NCBI GenBank assembly: GCA_036503065.1
Contig: DASXXM010000321.1
Coordinates: 1 to 5,794, forward strand
Direction: 5' to 3'
DNA length: 5,794 bases
From: DATEPR01 sp036503065
Lineage (GTDB): Bacteria; Actinomycetota; Actinomycetes; Mycobacteriales; Pseudonocardiaceae
Shown in pieces: positions 1-5,049 of this stretch. The stretch's first letter is position 1, and every line of letters starts with the position of its first letter. The position numbers and the translations under genes were made by a program. The notes under the pieces are model-generated. The model was given only the letters and a program-made list of their open reading frames with translations. It did not search any database and was not told where the DNA came from.

Positions 1-228
1 GTAGGTCACGATGACCGCCCAGTCCTGGTTCTGGAACGTGAACAGCCCAGGGAAGAACAGGGCCATCGGGTTGGCGATGGACTGGATGAACTTGTAGAAC
101 GCATTGCCCGCGTTCGCGCCGAACAGGACCAACAGGATGAAGACAACCTCGATCAGCGCGAACAACGCACCAATACCAGTGATGACACGCGCCGCGCCGT
201 AGCGGGCGGGCGTTCGTGTAGCAGCCAT
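1..228 (-). CDS. Small hydrophobic membrane protein, C-terminus cut off by the window edge
   Basis: The frame is open from an ATG at 228 to the window edge and gives the first 76 residues. The protein starts with a short basic segment (ATRTPARYGAAR) and then a strongly hydrophobic stretch at about residues 15-38 (VITGIGALFALIEVVFILLVLFG), which reads as one transmembrane helix with a positive N-terminus. A second part contains an NP pair followed by an FFPGLF motif at about 53-63, and a new hydrophobic segment begins at the edge. This layout (helix, NP, FFP) resembles short actinobacterial membrane proteins of unknown role and loosely recalls YggT proteins, but I cannot assign a family. No strong ribosome binding site is visible before the ATG; an AGG lies very close to it. 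The gene is divergent from leuA, so the two share the control region at 229-351. Confidence is good that it is coding and low on function. Confidence 0.65.
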   Translation of the reverse strand, partial: MAATRTPARYGAARVITGIGALFALIEVVFILLVLFGANAGNAFYKFIQSIANPMALFFPGLFTFQNQDWAVIVTY

Positions 229-290
229 GCCTGGGGAATACCCAACGCCACGAGGTTGACACTCCTGCGTACGGCGCAACTCCGCACCCC

Positions 291-324
291 TGGTCCACAA
301 TGTGGACAGCCCGCTTTGTCCACG
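291..324. promoter_or_regulatory. Cluster of three GTCCACA-type half-sites (DnaA-box-like or operator)
   Basis: GTCCACA (293-299), one A, and TGTGGAC (301-307) form a perfect 7+7 palindrome. GTGGACA (302-308) also pairs, across 8 nt, with TGTCCAC (317-323). Read as 9-mers, the three sites are TGGTCCACA (291-299, plus), CTGTCCACA (309-301, minus) and TTGTCCACG (316-324, plus). Each differs by one base from TTGTCCACA, the DnaA box preferred in Streptomyces and mycobacteria. The third copy overlaps the proposed -35 of the leuA leader promoter. The cluster may therefore be a DnaA-binding site or the operator of an unidentified regulator acting on leuA, the divergent gene, or both. The repeats are seen directly; the binding protein is inference. 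Confidence 0.5.
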
Positions 325-345
325 GCGGAGTCGACTGGCTAGGGT
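316..345 (+). promoter_or_regulatory. Promoter of the leuA leader/leuA transcript
   Basis: A -35-like TTGTCC (316-321) and a -10-like TAGGGT (340-345, fitting the actinobacterial TANNNT pattern) are separated by 18 nt. The expected transcription start, about 7 nt after the -10, falls on or next to A352. That A is the first base of the leader-peptide ATG, so the leader mRNA would be leaderless. An AGGG at 341-344 could instead act as a ribosome binding site if transcription starts further upstream. Confidence 0.5.
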
Positions 346-351
346 GGTCGT

Positions 352-393
352 ATGGCACGCGCCCTCCTGCTTCGCCGCCGCGACGGGGTCTGA
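352..393 (+). CDS. leuA leader peptide (13 aa, three consecutive Leu codons)
   Basis: ATG at 352 opens a 14-codon frame ending at TGA 391-393. It encodes MARALLLRRRDGV. The leucine codons CTC, CTG and CTT stand in a row at 364-372 and are followed by three Arg codons, the pattern expected of an attenuation peptide upstream of a leucine-biosynthesis gene. The stop codon lies inside the loop of the hairpin that begins within its last codons (378-414). Its ATG coincides with the predicted transcription start, so it may be translated from a leaderless mRNA. Its likely role is to report charged tRNA-Leu: a ribosome stalled on the Leu codons would alter the folding of the leader and the access to the leuA ribosome binding site. 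The coding call rests on codon content and position; the regulatory role is inferred from the context and from leuA leaders known in Actinobacteria. Confidence 0.75.
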   Translation: MARALLLRRRDGV

Positions 394-461
394 CAGACCG
401 GCCCCCCGTCGCGGAGTTCGGCGTGTCGCCGGTCGTTGATCGTGCGACCAGCCAGCAGGAG
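364..461 (+). promoter_or_regulatory. leuA leader RNA (LEU-type element): hairpin, pseudoknot and Leu-codon/SD helix
   Basis: Three pairings are visible. (1) A perfect 11-bp stem joins 378-388 and 404-414 (CCGCGACGGGG with CCCCGTCGCGG), with a 15-nt loop at 389-403. (2) Seven loop bases, GACCGGC at 396-402, are complementary to GCCGGTC at 428-434 downstream of the stem, making an H-type pseudoknot. (3) The leucine codons CTCCTGCT (364-371) are exactly complementary to AGCAGGAG (454-461), which contains the leuA Shine-Dalgarno AGGAG. This 8-bp helix encloses the other two and is compatible with them. No U-run follows the hairpin, so control of translation initiation looks more likely than classical termination. 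A conserved pseudoknot called the LEU element has been predicted upstream of leuA in most Actinobacteria, and I take this to be that element. Competing folds exist: 387-391 with 395-399, 420-423 with 427-430, and 431-435 with 445-449. Confidence 0.7.
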
Positions 462-471
462 CAGTTTCATC

Positions 472-2268
472 ATGAGCGCGAAGACGTCCAACCACATCCA
501 CACCCCCGCCCGTCCCGTCGGCGCCGAGCAGCCGTCGTGGAACAACCAACGGGGCAGTTCGATGCCGGTACACCGGTACCGGCCATTCGAACAGCTCGTC
601 GAACCTGTCTCGTTGCCCGACCGCACCTGGCCCGACCGGCGGATCACCCGGGCGCCGCAGTGGTGCGCGGTGGACCTGCGCGACGGCAACCAGGCGCTGA
701 TCGACCCGATGTCCCCGGCACGCAAGCGGCGCATGTTCGAGCTGCTGGTGCGCATGGGCTACAAGGAGATCGAGGTCGGCTTCCCGGCCGCCAGCCAGAC
801 CGACTTCGACTTCGTCCGCGAGATCATCGAGGACGGCAGCATCCCGTCCGACGTGCGGATCCAGGTGCTCTCGCAGTGCCGTCCCGAGCTGATCGAGCGC
901 ACGTTCGAGTCGGTGCGCGGCGCGGCGCACGTGATCATGCACATCTACAACTCGACGTCCATCCTGCAGCGGCGCGTGGTGTTCCGCGAGGAGCGCGAGG
1001 GCATCAAGAAGATCGCCACGTCGGCCGCTGAAATGGTGGCCGAGCTGGCCGGTCGGCAGTCGGACACCGACTTCCGGTTCGAGTACTCGCCGGAGTCCTT
1101 CACCGGCACCGAGCTGTCGTACGCGGCCGAGGTGTGCAACGCGGTCACCGAGATCTGGCAGCCGACCCCGGACCGGCCGGTGATCATGAACCTGCCGGCC
1201 ACCGTGGAGATGGCAACGCCCAACGTCTATGCCGACTCGATCGAGTGGATGGGCCGCAACCTGGAGCACCGCGAGTCGGTGGTGCTGTCGCTGCACCCGC
1301 ACAACGACCGGGGCACCGGGGTGGCCGCGGCCGAACTGGGCTACCAGGCCGGCGCGGACCGGATCGAGGGCTGCCTGTTCGGCAACGGCGAGCGGACCGG
1401 GAACGTGTGCCTGGTGACGTTGGCGATGAACATGTTCAGCCAGGGCATCGACCCGCAGATCGACTTCTCCGACATCGACGAGATCCGCAGGACCGTCGAG
1501 TACTGCAACCAGCTGCCGGTGCCCGAGCGGCACCCGTACGGCGGCGACCTGGTGTTCACCGCGTTCTCCGGCAGACACCAGGACGCCATCAACAAGGGCC
1601 TCGACGCGCTGAAGTGGGCGGCCGACCGGGCCGGTCACCCGATCGAGGATCACCCGTGGGAGGTGCCGTACCTGCCGATCGACCCGAAGGACGTCGGCCG
1701 CACCTACGAGGCCGTCATCCGGGTCAACTCGCAGTCCGGCAAGGGCGGCGTGGCCTACGTGATGAAGACCGAGCACCAGCTCGACCTGCCGCGTCGGCTC
1801 CAGATCGAGTTCTCCAAGGTGATCCAGGCCGTCACGGACAGTCACGGCGGCGAAGTCAGCCCGGACCAGATGTGGCAGGCGTTCGCCGGCGAGTACCTGG
1901 ATCTGGCCAGCCCGCTGTGGGTGCGCCGGTCCTGGCTGGCCGGGATCGACGACCGTCAGGACACCGAGGAGGGCAGCGACGTCACGATCCACGCCGTGGT
2001 CCGGGTGGAGGACGATGAGCAGCAGCTTCTCGGCCGGGGCAACGGTCCGATCGCGGCTTTCGTTGACGCGCTGGCCGGGATCGGCTATGACGTGCGAGTG
2101 CTCGACTATGCCGAACACGCGTTGAGCGCTGGAGACGACGCGCGGGCAGCCGCGTATGTCGAGTGCGCGGTGGGTGAGCGGGTGTATTGGGGAGTCGGGA
2201 TCGACTCCTCGATCGTCACCGCCTCACTGCGCGCGGTGGTGTCGGCGGTCAACCGGGCCAACCGGTAA
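472..2268 (+). CDS. leuA: 2-isopropylmalate synthase
   Basis: This enzyme condenses acetyl-CoA with 2-oxoisovalerate to 2-isopropylmalate, the committed and leucine-inhibited step of leucine synthesis in the cytosol. ATG 472 was chosen because AGGAG (457-461) lies 10 nt upstream; it gives 598 aa. An actinobacterial N-terminal segment (QPSWNNQRGSSMPVHRYRPF, 20-39) precedes the TIM barrel. The barrel shows the active-site Arg-Asp in LRDGNQ (R70, D71), the metal-binding pair in SLHPHNDRG (H275, H277) and the GNGERTGN loop (305-312). The linker contains RVNSQSGKGG (417-426), and the C-terminal leucine-binding regulatory domain covers roughly 500-598 with the GNGPI motif near 523. Residues are offset by 10 from the known M. 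tuberculosis active-site positions. The tandem repeats of the M. tuberculosis enzyme (644 aa) are absent. The leader at 352-461 probably controls its translation according to leucine supply. An in-frame ATG at 562 is a less likely start. Confidence 0.98.
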   Translation: MSAKTSNHIHTPARPVGAEQPSWNNQRGSSMPVHRYRPFEQLVEPVSLPDRTWPDRRITRAPQWCAVDLRDGNQALIDPMSPARKRRMFELLVRMGYKEIEVGFPAASQTDFDFVREIIEDGSIPSDVRIQVLSQCRPELIERTFESVRGAAHVIMHIYNSTSILQRRVVFREEREGIKKIATSAAEMVAELAGRQSDTDFRFEYSPESFTGTELSYAAEVCNAVTEIWQPTPDRPVIMNLPATVEMATPNVYADSIEWMGRNLEHRESVVLSLHPHNDRGTGVAAAELGYQAGADRIEGCLFGNGERTGNVCLVTLAMNMFSQGIDPQIDFSDIDEIRRTVEYCNQLPVPERHPYGGDLVFTAFSGRHQDAINKGLDALKWAADRAGHPIEDHPWEVPYLPIDPKDVGRTYEAVIRVNSQSGKGGVAYVMKTEHQLDLPRRLQIEFSKVIQAVTDSHGGEVSPDQMWQAFAGEYLDLASPLWVRRSWLAGIDDRQDTEEGSDVTIHAVVRVEDDEQQLLGRGNGPIAAFVDALAGIGYDVRVLDYAEHALSAGDDARAAAYVECAVGERVYWGVGIDSSIVTASLRAVVSAVNRANR

Positions 2269-2278
2269 CGCCGACACG

Positions 2279-2313
2279 CCCTCCCGGAGCGACCGAGCCA
2301 CGTTCCGGGAGGG
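2279..2313. terminator. Bidirectional hairpin terminator between leuA and the convergent DedA gene
   Basis: CCCTCCCGGA (2279-2288) and TCCGGGAGGG (2304-2313) form a perfect 10-bp GC-rich stem with a 15-nt loop. It starts 10 nt after the leuA stop and ends 11 nt before the convergent DedA stop codon (2325-2327), so it can end transcripts from both sides. There is no clear T-run on either strand, as is common for actinobacterial terminators. Confidence 0.8.
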
Positions 2314-2324
2314 TCACCGCGTGC

Positions 2325-2978
2325 TCAGCCCACGTCCGCCTTGGCCGCCTGCTGTTCCGCGTGGTGCCGTTCCGCGGCCTGGCTGGTCCTGCGCTTGACG
2401 ACCACGCCGATGACCAGGCCGGCCAGCACCGCGACGACAAGGGCAATCCAGGAGAACCGGCTGAACCAGGTGTTGGCGACCTCGCCGAGGTAGTAGATCG
2501 CGGCGGTGAGACCGCCCGCCCAGCAGATGCCGCCGGCCACGTTGGCCGCGAGGAACCGCGGGTACCGCATCTCCAGCGCGCCGGCCAGCGGACCGGCGAA
2601 GATGCGCAGCAGCGCGATGAACCGGCCGAAGAACACCGCGTACACGCCCCACCGGTTGAAGATCTTCTCCGCGTAGGCCACATGCGCCGGGCCGAAATGA
2701 CTGGGGAACTTGCGGCCCAGCCACTCGAACAGGGGATGGCCCCACCGGCGGCCGATGAAGAAGCCGATCGAGTTGCCGGGGATGGCACCGGCGGCGGCCG
2801 CGACCGCGACCCAGACCGGGCTCAGCGCGATGGTGTGCTGCGAGGCCAGCAGCGCGGCCGAGATGAGCACGATCTCGCCGGGGATCGGGATGCCGAGGCT
2901 CTCGATCAGGACGAAACCGAAGACGAGGAGGTACACCGCGAGCGGCGGGATCGCCTCCAGCCAGTGGTTGACGTTCAC
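2325..2978 (-). CDS. DedA family (VTT domain) integral membrane protein
   Basis: The protein has 217 aa, the usual length for bacterial DedA proteins, which are thought to act as lipid flippases/transporters affecting membrane homeostasis. It opens with a hydrophobic segment (about 12-30) leading into the ESLGIPIPGEIVL motif (26-38), whose acidic residue and prolines are typical of the re-entrant part of the VTT fold. A second hydrophobic stretch follows (50-76, ending GNSIGFFIGRRWG). The signature GRFIALLRIFAGPLAGALEM (118-137) carries the conserved Arg residues (R119, R125) and the Pro/Gly pair. Two more hydrophobic helices occupy about 143-164 and 176-194, and the tail is charged (KRRTSQAAERHHAEQQ), cytoplasmic by the positive-inside rule. 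The start is GTG at 2978, preceded by GAGGGGG with about 6 nt spacing. The gene lies 60 nt downstream of the espG-like gene in the same direction, and may be cotranscribed or separately expressed. The exact substrate is unknown. Confidence 0.93.
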   Translation of the reverse strand: MNVNHWLEAIPPLAVYLLVFGFVLIESLGIPIPGEIVLISAALLASQHTIALSPVWVAVAAAAGAIPGNSIGFFIGRRWGHPLFEWLGRKFPSHFGPAHVAYAEKIFNRWGVYAVFFGRFIALLRIFAGPLAGALEMRYPRFLAANVAGGICWAGGLTAAIYYLGEVANTWFSRFSWIALVVAVLAGLVIGVVVKRRTSQAAERHHAEQQAAKADVG

Positions 2979-3031
2979 GGTCCGCCCCCTCGTCGGTTCA
3001 CCTGGTCCGGTGTCCAGTCTGCCCGACGTCA

Positions 3032-3048
3032 GCTGAGACTAACTCAGC
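3032..3048 (-). other. Small hairpin over the stop of the EspG-like gene
   Basis: GCTGAG (3032-3037) and CTCAGC (3043-3048) make a 6-bp stem with a 5-nt loop containing the stop codon of the upstream gene (3039-3041). It has no T-run and may be a weak terminator or attenuator between that gene and the DedA gene, or simply incidental. Confidence 0.3.
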
Positions 3049-3818
3049 AGGCGATCGCACTCGGCGTCGCGCAGCCGGCCCACCAGGGTGGCGAGGGTGT
3101 GCTGGTCGGCGGGCGAGGCCACCAGGTAGTCGCCCCTGGTGTAGAGCGCGGCGCGGCCGCGGCGCATGTCGATCGCCTGCACCGTCCGGTTGCCGCGGTG
3201 CCGCAGGCCGTCGCGGTCCCGCACCGTGACGCCGAACTCGGCGAACCGCAAACGCTTGCTACCCACCAGGGACACGAAGAGCTTGGCGTCCGCGCCGGAC
3301 ATGCCGCGCGCGGTGAGGTCGCCGACCACGCCGTCGTCACTGTCCTGGCCGCGTTCCATCGACCGGATGATCGCCGCGTCGACCTCGGCCACCGGCAGGC
3401 TCACCGGCGTGCCCCTGGCCGGCTCCACCGGCGGGAGCACGTTCACCAGCGCGGGCAGTGCGGCATCGGCGGGCAGCTGACTGAACCGAACGTGACCGTT
3501 CGTGACGACAGCCAGGACTGCCACCCGTTCGTGGGTGGCGACGGCCGCCCGAACCTCGGCACCGTGGCCGGCCGCGAACCGCAGGTCCACCGCGACCGGA
3601 GCGTGTGCGAACAGGCTCATCGACTGGTGCAGATCGGGTGTCACGGCGCCGTCGGCGTCGAGTAGTCCCAACGCGCCCAGCCGGGTGAGCGAGATGTCGC
3701 CGGCACGGCGGTCACCGCCCCGAACAGCGAAGATCGCCGGCGGCGCGGGTAGTTTCGCCACCTGCCACGCGACCGCCAGTTCGGCACAACCGAGCTCAAT
3801 CAGCACAAAATCGACCAC
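3039..3818 (-). CDS. EspG-like ESX secretion-associated protein
   Basis: EspG proteins are cytosolic chaperones that bind PE/PPE or WXG100-related substrates of type VII (ESX) secretion. From GTG 3818 the product has 259 aa, within the usual EspG length. The family pattern is visible: an N-terminal strand and helix (VDFVLIELGCAELAVAWQ) followed by a Pro-rich loop; a central alpha/beta region with AVDLRFAAG and VAVLAVVTNGHVRFSQL; a PALVNVLPPVEPARGTPVSLPVAEV segment near the middle; and a C-terminal barrel with NRTVQAIDMRRGRAALYTRGDYLVASPAD. The frame stays open up to 3965, but residues before the GTG read like non-coding sequence, so I prefer 3818; GGGGTGG lies about 9 nt upstream. GTG 3806 (255 aa) is a close alternative. 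No ESX component, WXG100, PE or PPE gene lies beside it, so its client is elsewhere. It could share a transcript with the downstream DedA gene. Confidence 0.8.
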   Translation of the reverse strand: MVDFVLIELGCAELAVAWQVAKLPAPPAIFAVRGGDRRAGDISLTRLGALGLLDADGAVTPDLHQSMSLFAHAPVAVDLRFAAGHGAEVRAAVATHERVAVLAVVTNGHVRFSQLPADAALPALVNVLPPVEPARGTPVSLPVAEVDAAIIRSMERGQDSDDGVVGDLTARGMSGADAKLFVSLVGSKRLRFAEFGVTVRDRDGLRHRGNRTVQAIDMRRGRAALYTRGDYLVASPADQHTLATLVGRLRDAECDRLLS

Positions 3819-3850
3819 CCTTGGTGTCCACCCCTGTGCGAGCGGTGAGG

Positions 3851-3879
3851 ACAGTAGTCCAGTTGTCGACACGACAGAA
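3851..3879 (-). promoter_or_regulatory. Possible promoter of the EspG-like gene
   Basis: On the minus strand a TTCTGT (3879-3874) and a TACTGT (3856-3851) are separated by 17 nt, with the -10 matching TANNNT. The start would fall near 3844, some 26 nt before GTG 3818. The -35 is a poor match. The 118-nt gap at 3819-3936 is AT-richer than the genes around it, which fits a control region. Confidence 0.35.
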
Positions 3880-3936
3880 CGGCAACTTGCATTTGTCACA
3901 CGAACGGGTGATCTCAATCGTGAGCTGATCGGTCGA

Positions 3937-4425
3937 TTACTCCACCATGTCGGCACGACAGGCACGGAGATGATCGACCAGCGTCGCGGTCACCGCTCGG
4001 GTGAACGTGATCTCGATCCGGTCGGACGCCACCTCGGACAGGTGCAGGTACACCTGCATCGGCCCGCCGTCCAGGTGCGTGTCGAAGTCCCGTTCCGCGT
4101 AGGGCACGACGCCGTTGTCGGTGTGCGGGTGCGTGCCGAGCAGCACGCTGCCGTGCTCGTCGTGGCAGCACGGCACCACGCACACGCCGTCCTGGTCGAG
4201 GGTTGACGCGAACATGTCGACCGCGGCCGCGTCGAGGGAGACCGAGAACCGGGCGACCGAGGCGAGATGCACCCAGAGCCGGTGGTGCGGCGCGTCGAGT
4301 TCCACCTGCGTTGTGCACGTACGGTAACCCGGCAGGTACCCCGTGAACAGCCGGCAGGTGCTCAAGTCGCGGCCGTCGACCATACTGGGATCATCCCCCA
4401 TTCGAGTGAACGCCGCCTTACGCAT
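3937..4425 (-). CDS. Unrecognised Cys/His-rich protein, 162 aa
   Basis: I do not recognise this protein. ATG 4425 gives 162 aa and has GGAAAG 10 nt upstream; ATG 4401 (154 aa) is a possible internal start, and the frame stays open upstream to ATG 4515. The sequence looks coding: third positions are strongly G/C and the composition is globular. There is no signal peptide or hydrophobic helix, so it should be cytosolic. Cysteines are at 24, 37, 82, 86, 87 and 156. A C-x3-C-C-H run (82-88) is followed by DEHGSVLLGTHPHTDNG (89-105), giving a central cluster of possible metal ligands. The C-terminal half (MQVYLHLSEVASDRIEITFTRAVTATLVDHL) reads as strands followed by a helix, with acidic and hydrophobic residues alternating. 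It ends 118 nt before the EspG-like gene on the same strand, so the two may be neighbours without being coupled. No function is proposed. Confidence 0.75.
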   Translation of the reverse strand: MRKAAFTRMGDDPSMVDGRDLSTCRLFTGYLPGYRTCTTQVELDAPHHRLWVHLASVARFSVSLDAAAVDMFASTLDQDGVCVVPCCHDEHGSVLLGTHPHTDNGVVPYAERDFDTHLDGGPMQVYLHLSEVASDRIEITFTRAVTATLVDHLRACRADMVE

Positions 4426-4491
4426 TCGTCGCAATCTTTCCGGGTATAGCGACAAAACGGTCAGTTCGCCAGCGATATTCCGCCCTCGAAT

Positions 4492-4528
4492 GCGACCTGG
4501 ATGTCGCCTATGCACACCGCAAGTGTGC
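4492..4528 (-). terminator. Two small hairpins at the end of the kinase gene (weak terminator candidate)
   Basis: GCACAC (4512-4517) pairs with GTGTGC (4523-4528) around a 5-nt loop, covering the last codons of the kinase gene just before its stop. GCGAC (4492-4496) pairs with GTCGC (4503-4507) directly after the stop. Both stems are short and lack a T-run, but the operon probably ends here, because the next gene starts 82 nt further on with its own ribosome binding site. Confidence 0.3.
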
Positions 4529-5035
4529 GTCCGCGGCGGCTGCCGTGCCGTCCACGACGAACCAGCCGGTCTCGAACCGCTGCCAGGCCAGCAGCGCGGC
4601 CCGGTCGTGCGCGCCGTCCCTGGCCACCGCGCGGGCCAGCCGCGCGGCCGGATCGGGATCCTCGACCCAGGCCAGGAAGTTCAGCGACGGCCGGACCGAG
4701 CAGCGCCCCGCGGACACACCCTCGAGAATCAGCACCCCCGGCACCGCGACGGCCACCTCGGCACCCGGTCGCGGCACCCCACCGGACCAGTCCATGCGCC
4801 GGTACCGCCCCGGTTCGCCGCGCCGCAGCGGATCGAGCACGCCGTCCACAAGGCGGGGCCACCAGGACACCGGGTCCGTCCAGGTGGCGAAGTGATCGGT
4901 CGGCACGATCGTCGCGTCCAGCGCCACCGCCAGTTCGGCCGCGACCGTGGACTTGCCGGCGCCCGACGGACCGTCGATGGCCAGCAGCCGCACCGGACCC
5001 AGCCGGGGCGGCCCGGCCAGCAGCCCGTCGACCAC
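4508..5035 (-). CDS. Uridine kinase-like P-loop NTPase
   Basis: The protein belongs to the small actinobacterial uridine-kinase/(d)NMP-kinase-like P-loop group, which would phosphorylate a nucleoside or related small molecule with ATP in the cytosol. GTG 5035 gives 175 aa. The Walker A is GPSGAGKST (22-30), directly after a beta strand (VRLLAIDG). A likely substrate-binding Asp follows in PTDHFATW (D47), where relatives have an LDD motif. YRRMDW (78-83) is the usual YRRYDW-type segment, VLILEGVSAG (101-110) is the central strand, and an Arg-rich lid, RLARAVARDG (132-141), lies near the end. The start is uncertain: the frame continues upstream into recR, no good ribosome binding site is visible, and GTG 4993 would begin only just before the P-loop. 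GTG 5035 lies 14 nt past the recR stop, suggesting translational coupling in one operon. Substrate identity is inferred from family resemblance only. Confidence 0.85.
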   Translation of the reverse strand: MVDGLLAGPPRLGPVRLLAIDGPSGAGKSTVAAELAVALDATIVPTDHFATWTDPVSWWPRLVDGVLDPLRRGEPGRYRRMDWSGGVPRPGAEVAVAVPGVLILEGVSAGRCSVRPSLNFLAWVEDPDPAARLARAVARDGAHDRAALLAWQRFETGWFVVDGTAAAADAHLRCA

Positions 5036-5049
5036 CAGGTCCAGGCCGG

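Noticed and set aside
256..261. TTGACA considered as a -35 box for leuA
   Set aside because: No TANNNT-type -10 lies at 16-19 nt downstream, while the 316-345 promoter fits the leader peptide start.
378..414. Classical rho-independent terminator upstream of leuA
   Set aside because: The 11-bp stem is strong enough, but the sequence after it (AGTTCGGCG...) has no T-run. The SD complementarity makes translational control the better reading, though a terminator without a T-run cannot be excluded.
1134..2018. Plus-strand open frame of 294 codons inside leuA in another frame
   Set aside because: It is a GC-biased Arg/Gly/Pro-rich shadow of leuA with no motif; leuA itself is beyond doubt.
2187..3665. 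Long plus-strand open frame (492 codons) antisense to the DedA and EspG-like genes
   Set aside because: Its predicted protein is a low-complexity Arg/Gly/Asp/Ala/His-rich product with no domain. It lies opposite two well-supported genes and results from the high-GC third positions of the minus-strand frames.
3819..3965. N-terminal extension of the EspG-like gene (start at 3965)
   Set aside because: The extra 49 residues (rich in Ser, Arg and Thr) do not resemble EspG N-termini, overlap the stop region of the upstream gene and contain the likely promoter. GTG 3818 with GGGGTGG upstream fits the family better.
4461..4862. Minus-strand open frame ending VCIGDIQVAFEGGISLAN after the kinase stop, considered as a possible small peptide gene
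   Set aside because: Most of it is an out-of-frame shadow of the kinase gene. The tail has no ribosome binding site or plausible start of its own within the intergenic stretch.
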